Assembly (NCBI GenBank): GCA_012033595.1
Contig: JAAUQL010000062.1
Coordinates: forward strand, 1 to 36,017
Source: Cyclobacteriaceae bacterium
Lineage (GTDB): Bacteria; Bacteroidota; Bacteroidia; Cytophagales; Cyclobacteriaceae
Direction of reading: 5' to 3'
Length of the DNA: 36,017 bases
The notes below the pieces were generated by a model, which was not told the DNA's origin, made no database searches, and worked only from the letters and a program-made list of their open reading frames with translations. Both the position numbers and the translations under genes were made by a program. Positions 1 through 7,683 of the stretch are shown here, piece by piece (position 1 is the stretch's first letter; the number at the start of each line of letters is the position of its first letter).

Positions 1-282
1 GCTTGGTTCCTGTTGGAAATATTGGCATTTGCATCTGCATATCTATAGCGTTTTGCGACAATGACAATTTACGACTTTTCGCCCTTTTTGCTATATTTCG
101 ATGGTCAAGTCAGGAGGTCTGAAATTAAGGACAGCTTAATTTATTAAAACAATCCACCTTCGATTTTTTTTGTCTTAGTGATTCTTTGCTATGCAGACAG
201 TTCGGAGGTTTATCTAATATCCACGCCACCTGATCAATCATTTCTGTTGGCTGGTGGACTCTTTCAAAAGTTCAGACTGTCT
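1..282. other. Left-edge non-coding stretch
   Basis: No convincing gene was seen in the first 282 bases. The stretch is AT-rich, and the open frames here lack family-like sequence and mostly run antisense into the adjoining acetyltransferase gene. No tRNA-like or strong hairpin structure was found. It lies downstream of the minus-strand acetyltransferase gene, so it may hold that gene's 3' untranslated region. Confidence 0.4.
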
Positions 283-747
283 TCAAAAAACCACTTTGTT
301 ATCGTTTTCACCATAGAAATTAGGCAGTTCGGCTACTATGGTGCAACCCATTTTGAGGTAAAATTGGCGGGTAGCTTCGTACAGCTCCCTCGAAGAAGTT
401 TCTATCCAGATGTTTTTGCCCGATTCCTCAGCGATACTTTGCACTACCCAGTGCATCAGTTGTTTGCCAATGCCCTGTCCTTTTTGGTTTTGGTGCACCG
501 CGATCCAGTACAAATCATAGCTGTCTGCAGTGCAGGGCGTCTTGCCATAGCAGGCAAATGCCACTGGAATGCCGGCCACTTCTACCATCACAAAACTGTA
601 CCCGCTATCGAGTGGCCCTTTCTCCAGATTGGCTGTTGCCAGCTCCAGGGCGATATCTACTTCATAATCATAAAAAAATCCGGTGGAGTCAAGGATTTCT
701 CGGATCACTTCGATGTCTGTGGTTTTTAATTCTCTTCTAAAGTGCAT
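283..747 (-). CDS. GNAT family N-acetyltransferase
   Basis: This 154-residue protein has the size and features of a single-domain GNAT acetyltransferase, which moves an acetyl group from acetyl-CoA to an amine. The acetyl-CoA pyrophosphate-binding motif A is visible as QNQKGQGIGKQL around residues 87-98, after a beta-4-like strand (DLYWIAVH). The C-terminal half has the usual alpha-4/beta-6 pattern with FYLKMGC. The start is the ATG giving MHFRREL. The gene lies 264 bp downstream of the ATP-grasp operon on the same strand, so it may be co-transcribed, although the gap is much larger than the 4-bp overlaps inside that operon. The substrate cannot be read from the sequence. A link to the neighbouring GNAT-deacetylase and ligases is only inferred from position. 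Confidence 0.85.
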   Translation of the reverse strand: MHFRRELKTTDIEVIREILDSTGFFYDYEVDIALELATANLEKGPLDSGYSFVMVEVAGIPVAFACYGKTPCTADSYDLYWIAVHQNQKGQGIGKQLMHWVVQSIAEESGKNIWIETSSRELYEATRQFYLKMGCTIVAELPNFYGENDNKVVF

Positions 748-1011
748 TATGGTAGGGTTAAAGAATTAATTGTTGAATATTAGTATGAGCGAATTAGCTT
801 TTATTATTCTTGTAGCTTACCGCTTGTGGCTTGAAGCTTACAGCTTCAAATTGGAAAATTTTAAACTCCCAAATCTCAAATGACAAATCTCACATAAATT
901 TTACTATCGGAAAATTCAAAATCCGTGGGTCATTTGAGCATTTGTTTTTTAAGTTTTGATCATTATTTGTTATTTGATTTTTGGTGCTTGACCGCGCATT
1001 TTAGACAAAAT
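748..1011. other. Intergenic stretch with a perfect palindrome
   Basis: This is AT-rich spacer between the ATP-grasp operon and the downstream GNAT gene. It carries AGCTT-rich low-complexity sequence. A perfect inverted repeat lies at 831-849, with arms TTGAAGCT and AGCTTCAA around a 3-base loop (TAC). No uridine run follows on either strand, so it is a weak terminator candidate. Similar AGCTT-like low-complexity DNA occurs near 10.82-10.88 kb. Confidence 0.45.
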
Positions 1012-1977
1012 CTAATTAGTATCTTCCAAAATCCTCCGCACCATTTCTTCGGTAGTGTAGCCAGCCTCCTGAATCGCCGCCACAAAGCCACTATCAGGCG
1101 AAATACATGGATTTCCGTTCACTTCAAGGATATAAAGATTGTCAGAGGCATCCATGCGAAAATCTATGCGTACATAGCCTTTCAGCTTAAATGCATCCCA
1201 GGTTTCCAGGCATACGCTTACGATTTTATCTTTCAATGGCTCATCATTTGCCAGTGTGGCGAAGGATCTGTTGGTTTGTTTGTATTCTTCGCTTTGCTCG
1301 TCCCATTTGGCCTTATAGCCTACTATTTTTGGTTTGTCGTCAAAGTATTTAGAAAAGACCATTTCGGCCGGTGGCAGTACTTCCATGCCTGCGCCGCTGC
1401 TCAGCAGGCTGACATTGAATTCGCGTCCATCGATATATTCCTCTACAAAGTAATGCGTACTGCTCAGTTGTTTGATGTTGCTCAGCTTCGATGCATCAGC
1501 AGGGCTAAATATAAAATCTGCGCTGATGCCCACAGATGCCTCTTCCCAGATCGGCTTGGCAATATAAGTTTTGTGGGCAGAGAGCTTGTGCAATTCATCG
1601 ATGGCAAAAAAATCAGCAGTGGGTAAGCCGTGCAGGCGCATCCATTTTTTTGCCAGCACTTTGCTTGTGGTCAAAAACAGGGCATCGAGCGGTACACCGG
1701 TATAGGGTAGCTTATAGGCATTGAGCAGGGCCGGTGCTACGTAGATCAGCTCCCCTTTGTCCCAGAGGTCTTCCACCAGGTTAAAGACCACATCGGGCTT
1801 TTCGATAAGTACCTTTTCCATGTCGCCTTTCAGGTCTTTGCCGAGGGTCATGGACGTGCATTTGTGGCCGAGTGCCGCACAAGCCTTCATTACCAGGTCG
1901 CGTTGGTGGATGACGTCGAGTTGATCGGGTTGGCCAGATTGCACTGCGTTGTGCAAGATCACAATATTTTGCTTCAT
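1012..1977 (-). CDS. D-Ala-D-Ala ligase-like ATP-grasp protein (second of pair)
   Basis: This 321-residue ATP-grasp enzyme resembles D-alanine-D-alanine ligase. Such enzymes use ATP to activate a carboxylate as an acyl phosphate and join it to an amine. The visible signatures are AKPIWEEASVGIS (ATP-grasp lysine and flexible loop, about residues 140-152), FVEEYIDGREF (hinge and adenine region), YVRIDFRMD and the metal-binding end ILEVNGNPCISPDSGF. The last motif differs from the form expected in true Ddl enzymes and is closer to dipeptide or RimK-like ligases, so cell-wall D-Ala-D-Ala synthesis is not assured. Its ATG overlaps the stop of the preceding ligase by 4 bp, indicating translational coupling. 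The two adjacent ligases are clearly diverged from each other, suggesting two successive or different couplings. The substrate is unknown. Confidence 0.85.
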   Translation of the reverse strand: MKQNIVILHNAVQSGQPDQLDVIHQRDLVMKACAALGHKCTSMTLGKDLKGDMEKVLIEKPDVVFNLVEDLWDKGELIYVAPALLNAYKLPYTGVPLDALFLTTSKVLAKKWMRLHGLPTADFFAIDELHKLSAHKTYIAKPIWEEASVGISADFIFSPADASKLSNIKQLSSTHYFVEEYIDGREFNVSLLSSGAGMEVLPPAEMVFSKYFDDKPKIVGYKAKWDEQSEEYKQTNRSFATLANDEPLKDKIVSVCLETWDAFKLKGYVRIDFRMDASDNLYILEVNGNPCISPDSGFVAAIQEAGYTTEEMVRRILEDTN

Positions 1978-2951
1978 TGGTCAAAATGTCTTTTGATGGC
2001 CGATTTCAATATTTCCTCAATCAGGTGCTGAAAATCCATACCATTGAGCTGGCACAATATCGGTAAGTCAGAGGTAGTGGGATTGAGACCTGCAAGCGGG
2101 TTTACCTCAATAAAGCTCATTTTGCCAAACCGATCTATTTTCACATCCACGCGCCCGCCATCATAGCAATTGAGCGCCCGCCACGACTTCAGCGCCACTT
2201 TTTTGCATTCTTCCAATAGTTCGCCACCCACGGCTTCATATTCTATCCGGTCTTCATAATTTTCCTTATTGTCGTAAGTATATATTTGTTTGGTGCCTTG
2301 CAGGTAGATGATCTCCATGGCACCCGGCACATAGGCAGCATCGCCGCTGCCGATTACGCCTACGGTAAATTCCCTCCCGGGAAGAAATTCCTCTACCAAT
2401 ACCGGCTGGTTGAATTTATTGAGGATATAGTGGCACGTGTTTTCCAGTTCTTCTTTGCTTGCGATCAGTGATCTGGAGCTGATCCCTTTGCCGGTGCCTT
2501 CGGAGATGGGCTTGGCAAAAAGGGGGTATTCCAGTACAATTTCTTCGATATCGGATTGCTGCGAAACTACATGAAATGCCGGCGTATTCACACCTTTTGA
2601 CTTAACCAGTTGCTTGGCAAAGGCCTTGTTGAGCGATATGCCCAGGGTAACCGGTCCGGAAAATACATAAGGGATTTTGTAGGTGTCGAGCAGGGCAGGG
2701 ACCAGCGACTCGCGTCCTTCGCCATAGAGACCTTCGGCAATATTGAAGACCATGTCCCATTTTTTGCCATCGAGCAGGGCTTGCATCAGGTCGATGGCAT
2801 TGCCTATTCGCTCTACGGTGTGTCCTGCCTTTTCTATGGCCTGCTCTATACCTTCTATGGTACTTTCTTTATCAAATTCGGCGGTTTGTTCCATCGAATA
2901 CCCTCTCTTCAGATAGTCCGAACGGAGGTCGTATGTGAATCCTATTTTCAA
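1974..2951 (-). CDS. D-Ala-D-Ala ligase-like ATP-grasp protein (first of pair)
   Basis: This 325-residue ATP-grasp protein is closer to canonical Ddl than its downstream partner. The N-terminal domain has VFNIAEGLYGEGRES followed by VPALLD and IPYVFSGP (about residues 68-99), the substrate-loop pattern of Ddl proteins. The ATP-grasp part shows AKPISEGTGKGIS, LVEEFLPGREFTVGV, GGRVDVKID and the Mg-binding FIEVNPLAGLNP. It overlaps the upstream GNAT-deacetylase gene by 4 bp and the downstream ligase by 4 bp, so three genes form one coupled operon. A typical genome has one housekeeping ddl near cell-wall genes. This pair sits beside deacetylase and acetyltransferase domains instead, which argues for a specialised amino-acid or peptide ligase. 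The substrate is not determinable here. Confidence 0.85.
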   Translation of the reverse strand: MKIGFTYDLRSDYLKRGYSMEQTAEFDKESTIEGIEQAIEKAGHTVERIGNAIDLMQALLDGKKWDMVFNIAEGLYGEGRESLVPALLDTYKIPYVFSGPVTLGISLNKAFAKQLVKSKGVNTPAFHVVSQQSDIEEIVLEYPLFAKPISEGTGKGISSRSLIASKEELENTCHYILNKFNQPVLVEEFLPGREFTVGVIGSGDAAYVPGAMEIIYLQGTKQIYTYDNKENYEDRIEYEAVGGELLEECKKVALKSWRALNCYDGGRVDVKIDRFGKMSFIEVNPLAGLNPTTSDLPILCQLNGMDFQHLIEEILKSAIKRHFDQ

Positions 2952-4722
2952 TCGTTTTTTGTTTTTGATGGTGATACATGATTTTTAAACATCCTCGTGG
3001 AGATGTACCCTTCGAAGAAGTTGCGGGCATTGATGCCCAGTGTACGGTTTTTATAACCCCCTTCCTGAACAAAAAGTATAGGGTAGGGGAGTTTTCCAAA
3101 TGCCTCCCCGTTGTTTTTAAAATCAGCCGGTGATAGTGTCCAGGTGCCTGTGGGGTCTCCTTTGGCGGGGTCGAGACCCAGACTGACGATCAGATATTGT
3201 GGTTTGAAAGCGCTGATTTCTTTCAATGCTTTTTTCAAATAGCTCAAATATTCCGGGCCGTCAAGGGCTTCTTTCAGCGGGTAGTTCAGGTTATATCCTT
3301 CGCCTTGTCCCTCGCCTTTTTCATCGGCAAACCCGTAAAATATGGATAGGCAAAAGACGGGTTGCCATGAATGGAAACGGTGAACACATCATTTCGCTGA
3401 TAAAATATCTGCTGTTGGCCGTTGCCGTGATGATAGTCGATATCCAGAAGGGCTACTTTGCCCAGCCTGGACAAAAAATTGGCGGCGATGGCGGCATTGT
3501 TGAAATAGCAAAAACCGCCATAAACATCTCTTTCGGCATGATGCCCCGGGGGCCGCACCAGGGCATAGGCGGTATGGTAGCCTTCCAGCAGTAGTTCGGC
3601 TGCTGTCAGCGTGCAATTGACCCCTGCGCGAGCCGCCAAAAAGGCATTTTTGTTCAGCGGGGTGAAGGTGTCGATGCAGTAATATCCGGCCAAAACCGAA
3701 TAATCTTTTGGTGGGCGTGTAGCATTCCTTACCGGAAAAACATAGGGATAAATCGATTTACCCTCCGGCAACTTGTCACATACCTTTTTGAAATAATTAA
3801 AGTACTTGATATTATGAATGTCGGTGATATGCTTATCGGGATAGCCACGAGCTGGCCGCGACTTGAACTCATGGAGTTTTTCTATCTCCCTCCATATGCT
3901 TTTGATCCGTACCGGCGACTCGATATAGCCTACTTCTTTCACATGGTGAATGTCATGTTTGTCATTCACTACCAACGCTATTTCGTCCTTCACCGCTTCG
4001 CGTTTTTCCAAGGGCCGGTCTTTTACCAGATACCTGAAGGCACGAAGCTGCACCGGGTCATCTTTGATAGATGCTACCACCATTTTGATATAGGCTTCGG
4101 GACAATATTTAGGGTATTTTCGCTCAAGAATAGCCCTGACAATTTTTTTTAACTGGCTGGCCGACAACTGTATATCATTTCCTAGGTCATCATACACCAG
4201 GTACGGCGGACAGTCGTCGGCAGGCTCAACTACGGTTTCGTATCTGGTATTGATAACAGGCCGCGCACCATAGCGTTCGTAAAATGCCAGTCGCGATTTG
4301 TTTTGCTTCATTTCACTTTTGTCGCGACAGAGCTTTTCGTCGTCGGGTAGGCACTCCATAAAAATGCCAAGCGAGTTGAGCATTTGTGCTTCTTCCCTGA
4401 TGCGCTCATAAATGGCACCGCCCACACCCGAAGATACCTTTCCCGGCTTGACGGCAATGTAGTCGAGAAAGCAAAAATTCCTGTCGGGCAGGTAAAAAAG
4501 GATGGCAAAACCTTTCACATTGCTGCGGCCATCTTCGGCTACGAACAGACTGGTCGAAAAACCATATTTTATCGGGTCCTTCATCTGCTCCAGTATCTCG
4601 TTTATTTTCTCCTCGAGCACCGAGGGGAAATGCGCCCTGAGTATATTGAATACCTGTAAAATTGCCGCTGAATTGGTAGGCAAGTAGGCATCTGTTATTT
4701 TCCTGATTCTGAATACATTCAT
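2948..4722 (-). pseudogene. GNAT-histone deacetylase/acetylpolyamine amidohydrolase-like fusion, frameshifted
   Basis: The gene encodes a fusion that would be about 591 residues long if one missing base is restored. Residues 1-165 or so form a GNAT domain (FLDYIAVKPGKVSSGVGGAIYERI as beta-4/motif A). After a linker of about 100 residues comes a deacetylase domain with catalytic RPPGHHAE (H394, H395) and zinc-site LLDIDYHHGNG (D429, H431). The uninterrupted frame ends at a TGA (3286-3288) after 478 residues. The missing part continues in the -1 frame as FADEKGEGQGEGYNLNYPL, then SLGLDPAKGD (the third zinc ligand Asp) and EGGY (the catalytic Tyr loop). The unshifted product would therefore lack key catalytic residues. 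The frame change falls at GGGTTTG (3328-3334). It heads an operon with two ATP-grasp ligases. The deacetylase family acts on acetyl-amine groups, including acetylpolyamines. The lesion may be a sequence error, a real mutation or recoding. Confidence 0.85.
3328..3334 (-). promoter_or_regulatory. In-frame GGGTTTG heptamer at the frame change (possible -1 slippery site)
   Basis: On the coding strand the codons read ACG GGT TTG CCG, so the heptamer G GGT TTG fits the X XXY YYZ pattern in the correct register. A -1 slip here would join ...FTG-L to ADEKGEG, restoring the family-like GFADE region with Leu in place of Phe. It is equally explained by one lost base in the G or T run. No stimulatory pseudoknot could be demonstrated by eye. 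Confidence 0.3.
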
Positions 4723-5055
4723 AATTATGCAAATTTAGCGGAAGGTATGATTTACCTAAAGGTCTATACTAAAATACCAATAGATAAATCTTCCACATGT
4801 TTACATAATTCGGGAAAATCATGAATGATAATCAAATATATGGCGTTGTGACCGGATATTTTGGGGTTCGGAGAATCATTGGAAGACTCAAGTTCATTGA
4901 AAAAAATTATTCTATAAAAATATGCTCCTTAATTGTTTTTAGTTTTCATGAAATTATTAGAAGAAAGATAAGGCGAATAGCATAAAAGAATAATTGGCAA
5001 CAAAAAAATCAAGCGTTTCATAATATTTATTTTTGGGTGAAAAAATTAGAGACAA
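4723..5055. promoter_or_regulatory. AT-rich spacer with candidate promoters for the deacetylase-ligase operon
   Basis: This 333-bp region has no gene that could be supported. On the minus strand it holds TAAATTTG (4730-4737), a match to the Bacteroidota -7 consensus TAnnTTTG, only 7 bases before the ATG at 4722. That would give an almost leaderless transcript. A second match, TATATTTG, lies near 4835-4845, about 115 bases upstream of the start. Which one is used, if either, cannot be told. Confidence 0.35.
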
Positions 5056-5877
5056 TTATCTATAATACTCATAAATATTAATTGCACCTGGAGCCGATCC
5101 GGGAAACCCTGCATCAAAATGATGGCTTTCGATGAGGAAATGTTCTTCATCGTAAAAATACCTGTTCGTTACGCGTCTGCCCAGAGTTTCACCCCAGAGG
5201 TAAGCCTCTTCAACTTTCTGCCCCAGTTTGTTATAGATTTCCTCGTAATAGGCCTTGCCTTCAATCCCATTTTTGTTTGTCCCAATAAATAAGATGGTAT
5301 CTTGTTTGTGCTCATACTTGACAGAGCCTAAAAAAGCTTCTTCATAATCAAAATATGATTCCTTTACTTTTCTTCCTTCCAAATCGTATTCGTTCCTGGT
5401 GACACTCACTAGCTGATTGTGCTCATATTTACGTCTCTCCACCAATAGATCATTGGGATAGAAATAGTCGGTGTAGGATTCCAATTTGCCGTTGTTATAA
5501 CTATAACTCTTAACAAGTTTATCGTTGTCGTATGTGTATTGTAAATATGTTCGGATTTGGGAGGGTGGTGTGGCTGAGCTATAATTATACTCCTTAATTA
5601 CCTGGCCTTTCTGGTTTCTTTCGGTGATTTGGGTCTGTTCCAAAATAGTACCTGAGTAAACTTCTACTTTGGTCAAATATCCATTTGCATTATAGTAGTG
5701 TTCGCTACGGCCATCAAATCCTTGCGCGGTTTCCCGTATCGTTTTTAATTTATCTTTTAGCGCGGGATTATTTGGGTCGTTGATGAATTGAGTGTTTTCA
5801 AGATCAATTTTGTCGCAGGAAACAAGCGTTAAAACTAGTAACAATAATTGAGCATAAGTTTTCATGATTTTGTTCAT
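5056..5877 (-). CDS. Lipoprotein with repeated YD/RHS-like strand motifs
   Basis: This predicted 273-residue lipoprotein has an N-terminal hydrophobic stretch (YAQLLLLVLTLVSC) ending in a lipobox with Cys at about residue 21. The body is made of short tyrosine-rich hairpin-like units such as YYNANGYLTKVEVYSG, YTYDNDKLVKSYSYNNGKL and NEYDLEGRKVKESYFDY. These recall the YD repeats of RHS-type beta shells and the repetitive lipoproteins common in Bacteroidota. There is no catalytic motif. It is flanked on the same strand by the KamA gene (147 bp) and the deacetylase operon (333 bp), so co-transcription is possible but not shown. It is probably anchored at the outer or inner membrane facing the periplasm or surface. 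Its function is unknown. Confidence 0.75.
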   Translation of the reverse strand: MNKIMKTYAQLLLLVLTLVSCDKIDLENTQFINDPNNPALKDKLKTIRETAQGFDGRSEHYYNANGYLTKVEVYSGTILEQTQITERNQKGQVIKEYNYSSATPPSQIRTYLQYTYDNDKLVKSYSYNNGKLESYTDYFYPNDLLVERRKYEHNQLVSVTRNEYDLEGRKVKESYFDYEEAFLGSVKYEHKQDTILFIGTNKNGIEGKAYYEEIYNKLGQKVEEAYLWGETLGRRVTNRYFYDEEHFLIESHHFDAGFPGSAPGAINIYEYYR

Positions 5878-6023
5878 TTATTCCGTACACAATTTAATAA
5901 AATAAAAGAAATTATATATCTGATTTTAATAAAAAAATATGCACGACCAACCAATTTCAGGGCATTAATTATTAGCACTTTATACTAACTATCCACCAAG
6001 GTATTTGATCTAAGATGAAAGGA

Positions 6024-7301
6024 TCACGAATAAGATTTTATCTGTACCGGATCATAGTATTTGAATGACTTGCCTTCGAAATTTTTCAAGATCACATTGT
6101 CCCCCTCGCGTCCCTGGTAATATTCGGGAATCAGCGGGATTTTGCCTCCACCGCCCGGAGCGTCGATTACAAAGTGTGGTATGGCATATCCGCTGGTAAA
6201 CCCACGCAAACCCTGGATAATCTCCAATCCTTTGGTCACAGGTGTACGGAAGTGTGACGAACCCGGAATGGGGTCGCATTGGTAAATATAGTATGGCTTT
6301 ACCCGTATCTTCAGTAGTTTGTGCATCAGGTTTTTCATGGTTTCCACGTTGTCATTCACGCCTTTTAGCAGCACGGTCTGGCTACCCATTACTATTCCTG
6401 CATCGGCAATTCGTGTACAGGCCTCGGTCGCTTCCGGGGTAATTTCGTCGGGGTGGGTCACATGGATGCTCATGTATAGCGGATGGTATTTTTTCAACAT
6501 TTTCACCATGGTGTTGGTGATGCGCTGTGGCAGCACCATCGGTACTTTGGAGCCAATGCGGATGATCTCTACATGCGGAATGGCGCGCAGCGAAGAGAGC
6601 AAAAATTCCAGGTGCTTGTCGGGAAGGGTCAGCGGGTCGCCACCGGACACCACCACATCGCGCACCCCGGGGTGGTTGCGTATATAATCAATGGATTTTT
6701 CCCAGGCTTTTACCCCATAGTGTTTTTTGTCTTTCTCGACCATGTGCGTGCGCGTACAGTAGCGGCAATACACCGAGCAAAACCCGGTAGAGAGCATCAG
6801 CACCCTGTCGGGATAGCGGTGTACCAGGTTGTCGACCGGACACATCGACTCTTCGTGCAGCGGGTCGGTCTCTTCGCCGGGAGATACGATGAGTTCCAGT
6901 TTGTCGGGCACCACAGATTTGGCAATAGCATAGCTGATGGGCTTGCCATGGAAGAGGCTCGCATAGTATGGGGTAATGCGCAGGGGTAGTTTTTTTGACT
7001 TGGCCAAAAAGTCCAGGTCGTCAATGGTGCTCACATCCAGTATTTCCGAAAGTTTTATGAAGTTGGTATAGCTGTTTTGGATTTGCCAACGCCAACTGTT
7101 CCATTGCTTATCGGTGGCAAAAGGAAAGTACTTCGCCCGGAATTTTGCCGTTTGGGCGCTAATCACATTAAAGTCTGAATTGGGGATTTCAGTTTTGCCA
7201 AACAAGGCCTTGCCGGCGGTAGCAGTTTCCAATACTACTTCGATCGACGAAAGATCCGGACCGAGGGGAGGTTCGTAATCCTGTTGTGCAAGCTCATTCA
7301 T
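6024..7301 (-). CDS. kamA: KamA family radical SAM lysine 2,3-aminomutase
   Basis: This 425-residue radical SAM/PLP enzyme is predicted to convert L-lysine to L-beta-lysine. The [4Fe-4S] cluster motif CxxxCxxC is C175-SVY-C179-RY-C182. The SAM-binding GGDPLTL follows at 220-226, and the PLP lysine is K387 in DAPGGGGK. From the established Clostridium lysine aminomutase structure, two aspartates 37 residues apart bind the substrate side-chain amine. Here D343 (YQCD) and D380 (FVID) keep both residues and the exact spacing, favouring lysine over glutamate. No separate AblB-type acetyltransferase is adjacent, but GNAT domains are encoded just downstream. A family relative could instead have EpmB-like function, yet the length and the presence of the C-terminal region fit KamA better. 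A possible -7 box lies at 7331-7338. Confidence 0.9.
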   Translation of the reverse strand: MNELAQQDYEPPLGPDLSSIEVVLETATAGKALFGKTEIPNSDFNVISAQTAKFRAKYFPFATDKQWNSWRWQIQNSYTNFIKLSEILDVSTIDDLDFLAKSKKLPLRITPYYASLFHGKPISYAIAKSVVPDKLELIVSPGEETDPLHEESMCPVDNLVHRYPDRVLMLSTGFCSVYCRYCTRTHMVEKDKKHYGVKAWEKSIDYIRNHPGVRDVVVSGGDPLTLPDKHLEFLLSSLRAIPHVEIIRIGSKVPMVLPQRITNTMVKMLKKYHPLYMSIHVTHPDEITPEATEACTRIADAGIVMGSQTVLLKGVNDNVETMKNLMHKLLKIRVKPYYIYQCDPIPGSSHFRTPVTKGLEIIQGLRGFTSGYAIPHFVIDAPGGGGKIPLIPEYYQGREGDNVILKNFEGKSFKYYDPVQIKSYS

Positions 7302-7671
7302 AAACTTGATTATTACTTACAATTATGATACGAAGGTATGGGCAATTTTTTTATTTACGATCAATTATACATCAAATTATATTCATTGCTTTCAGTACAA
7401 AACAGGGCTGTTTTCAGGTCTTTTTTGCTGCGATATTGGTGTGGAGCCAGCTAACAAAAGCGTAGCAACCCGGGTGGGTTGGATGCACTTCACTCAGGCT
7501 CCGTTCTCAGTGATCTTATTTTATGGTATTGGTGTGAGGTCTGGTTGTTTTGATTTGAGCGATGTGCCGATAGTTTTCAGAGAAGGATTTATGCGGTACT
7601 ATTTTTTTGAATGAAAAGTTTTTGGCTTTTTTACTACCAACTACGGTTTTTCCAATTTCATTTATCCAACT
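7302..7671. promoter_or_regulatory. Divergent intergenic region between kamA and the fucosidase gene
   Basis: This 370-bp region separates two divergently transcribed genes. On the minus strand TACCTTCG (7331-7338), one mismatch from TAnnTTTG, lies about 30 bases before the kamA start and is a candidate -7 box. The part around 7440-7505 is richer in G and C, with a short inverted pair GGAGCC/GGCTCC and an ACCCGGGT palindrome. No protein or RNA gene was recognised. Confidence 0.35.
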
Positions 7672-7683
7672 ATGCCCAACAGC

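Noticed and set aside
925-1626. 233-residue open frame on the plus strand
   Set aside because: It is antisense to the second ATP-grasp ligase; the product is rich in Phe and His without domain signatures.
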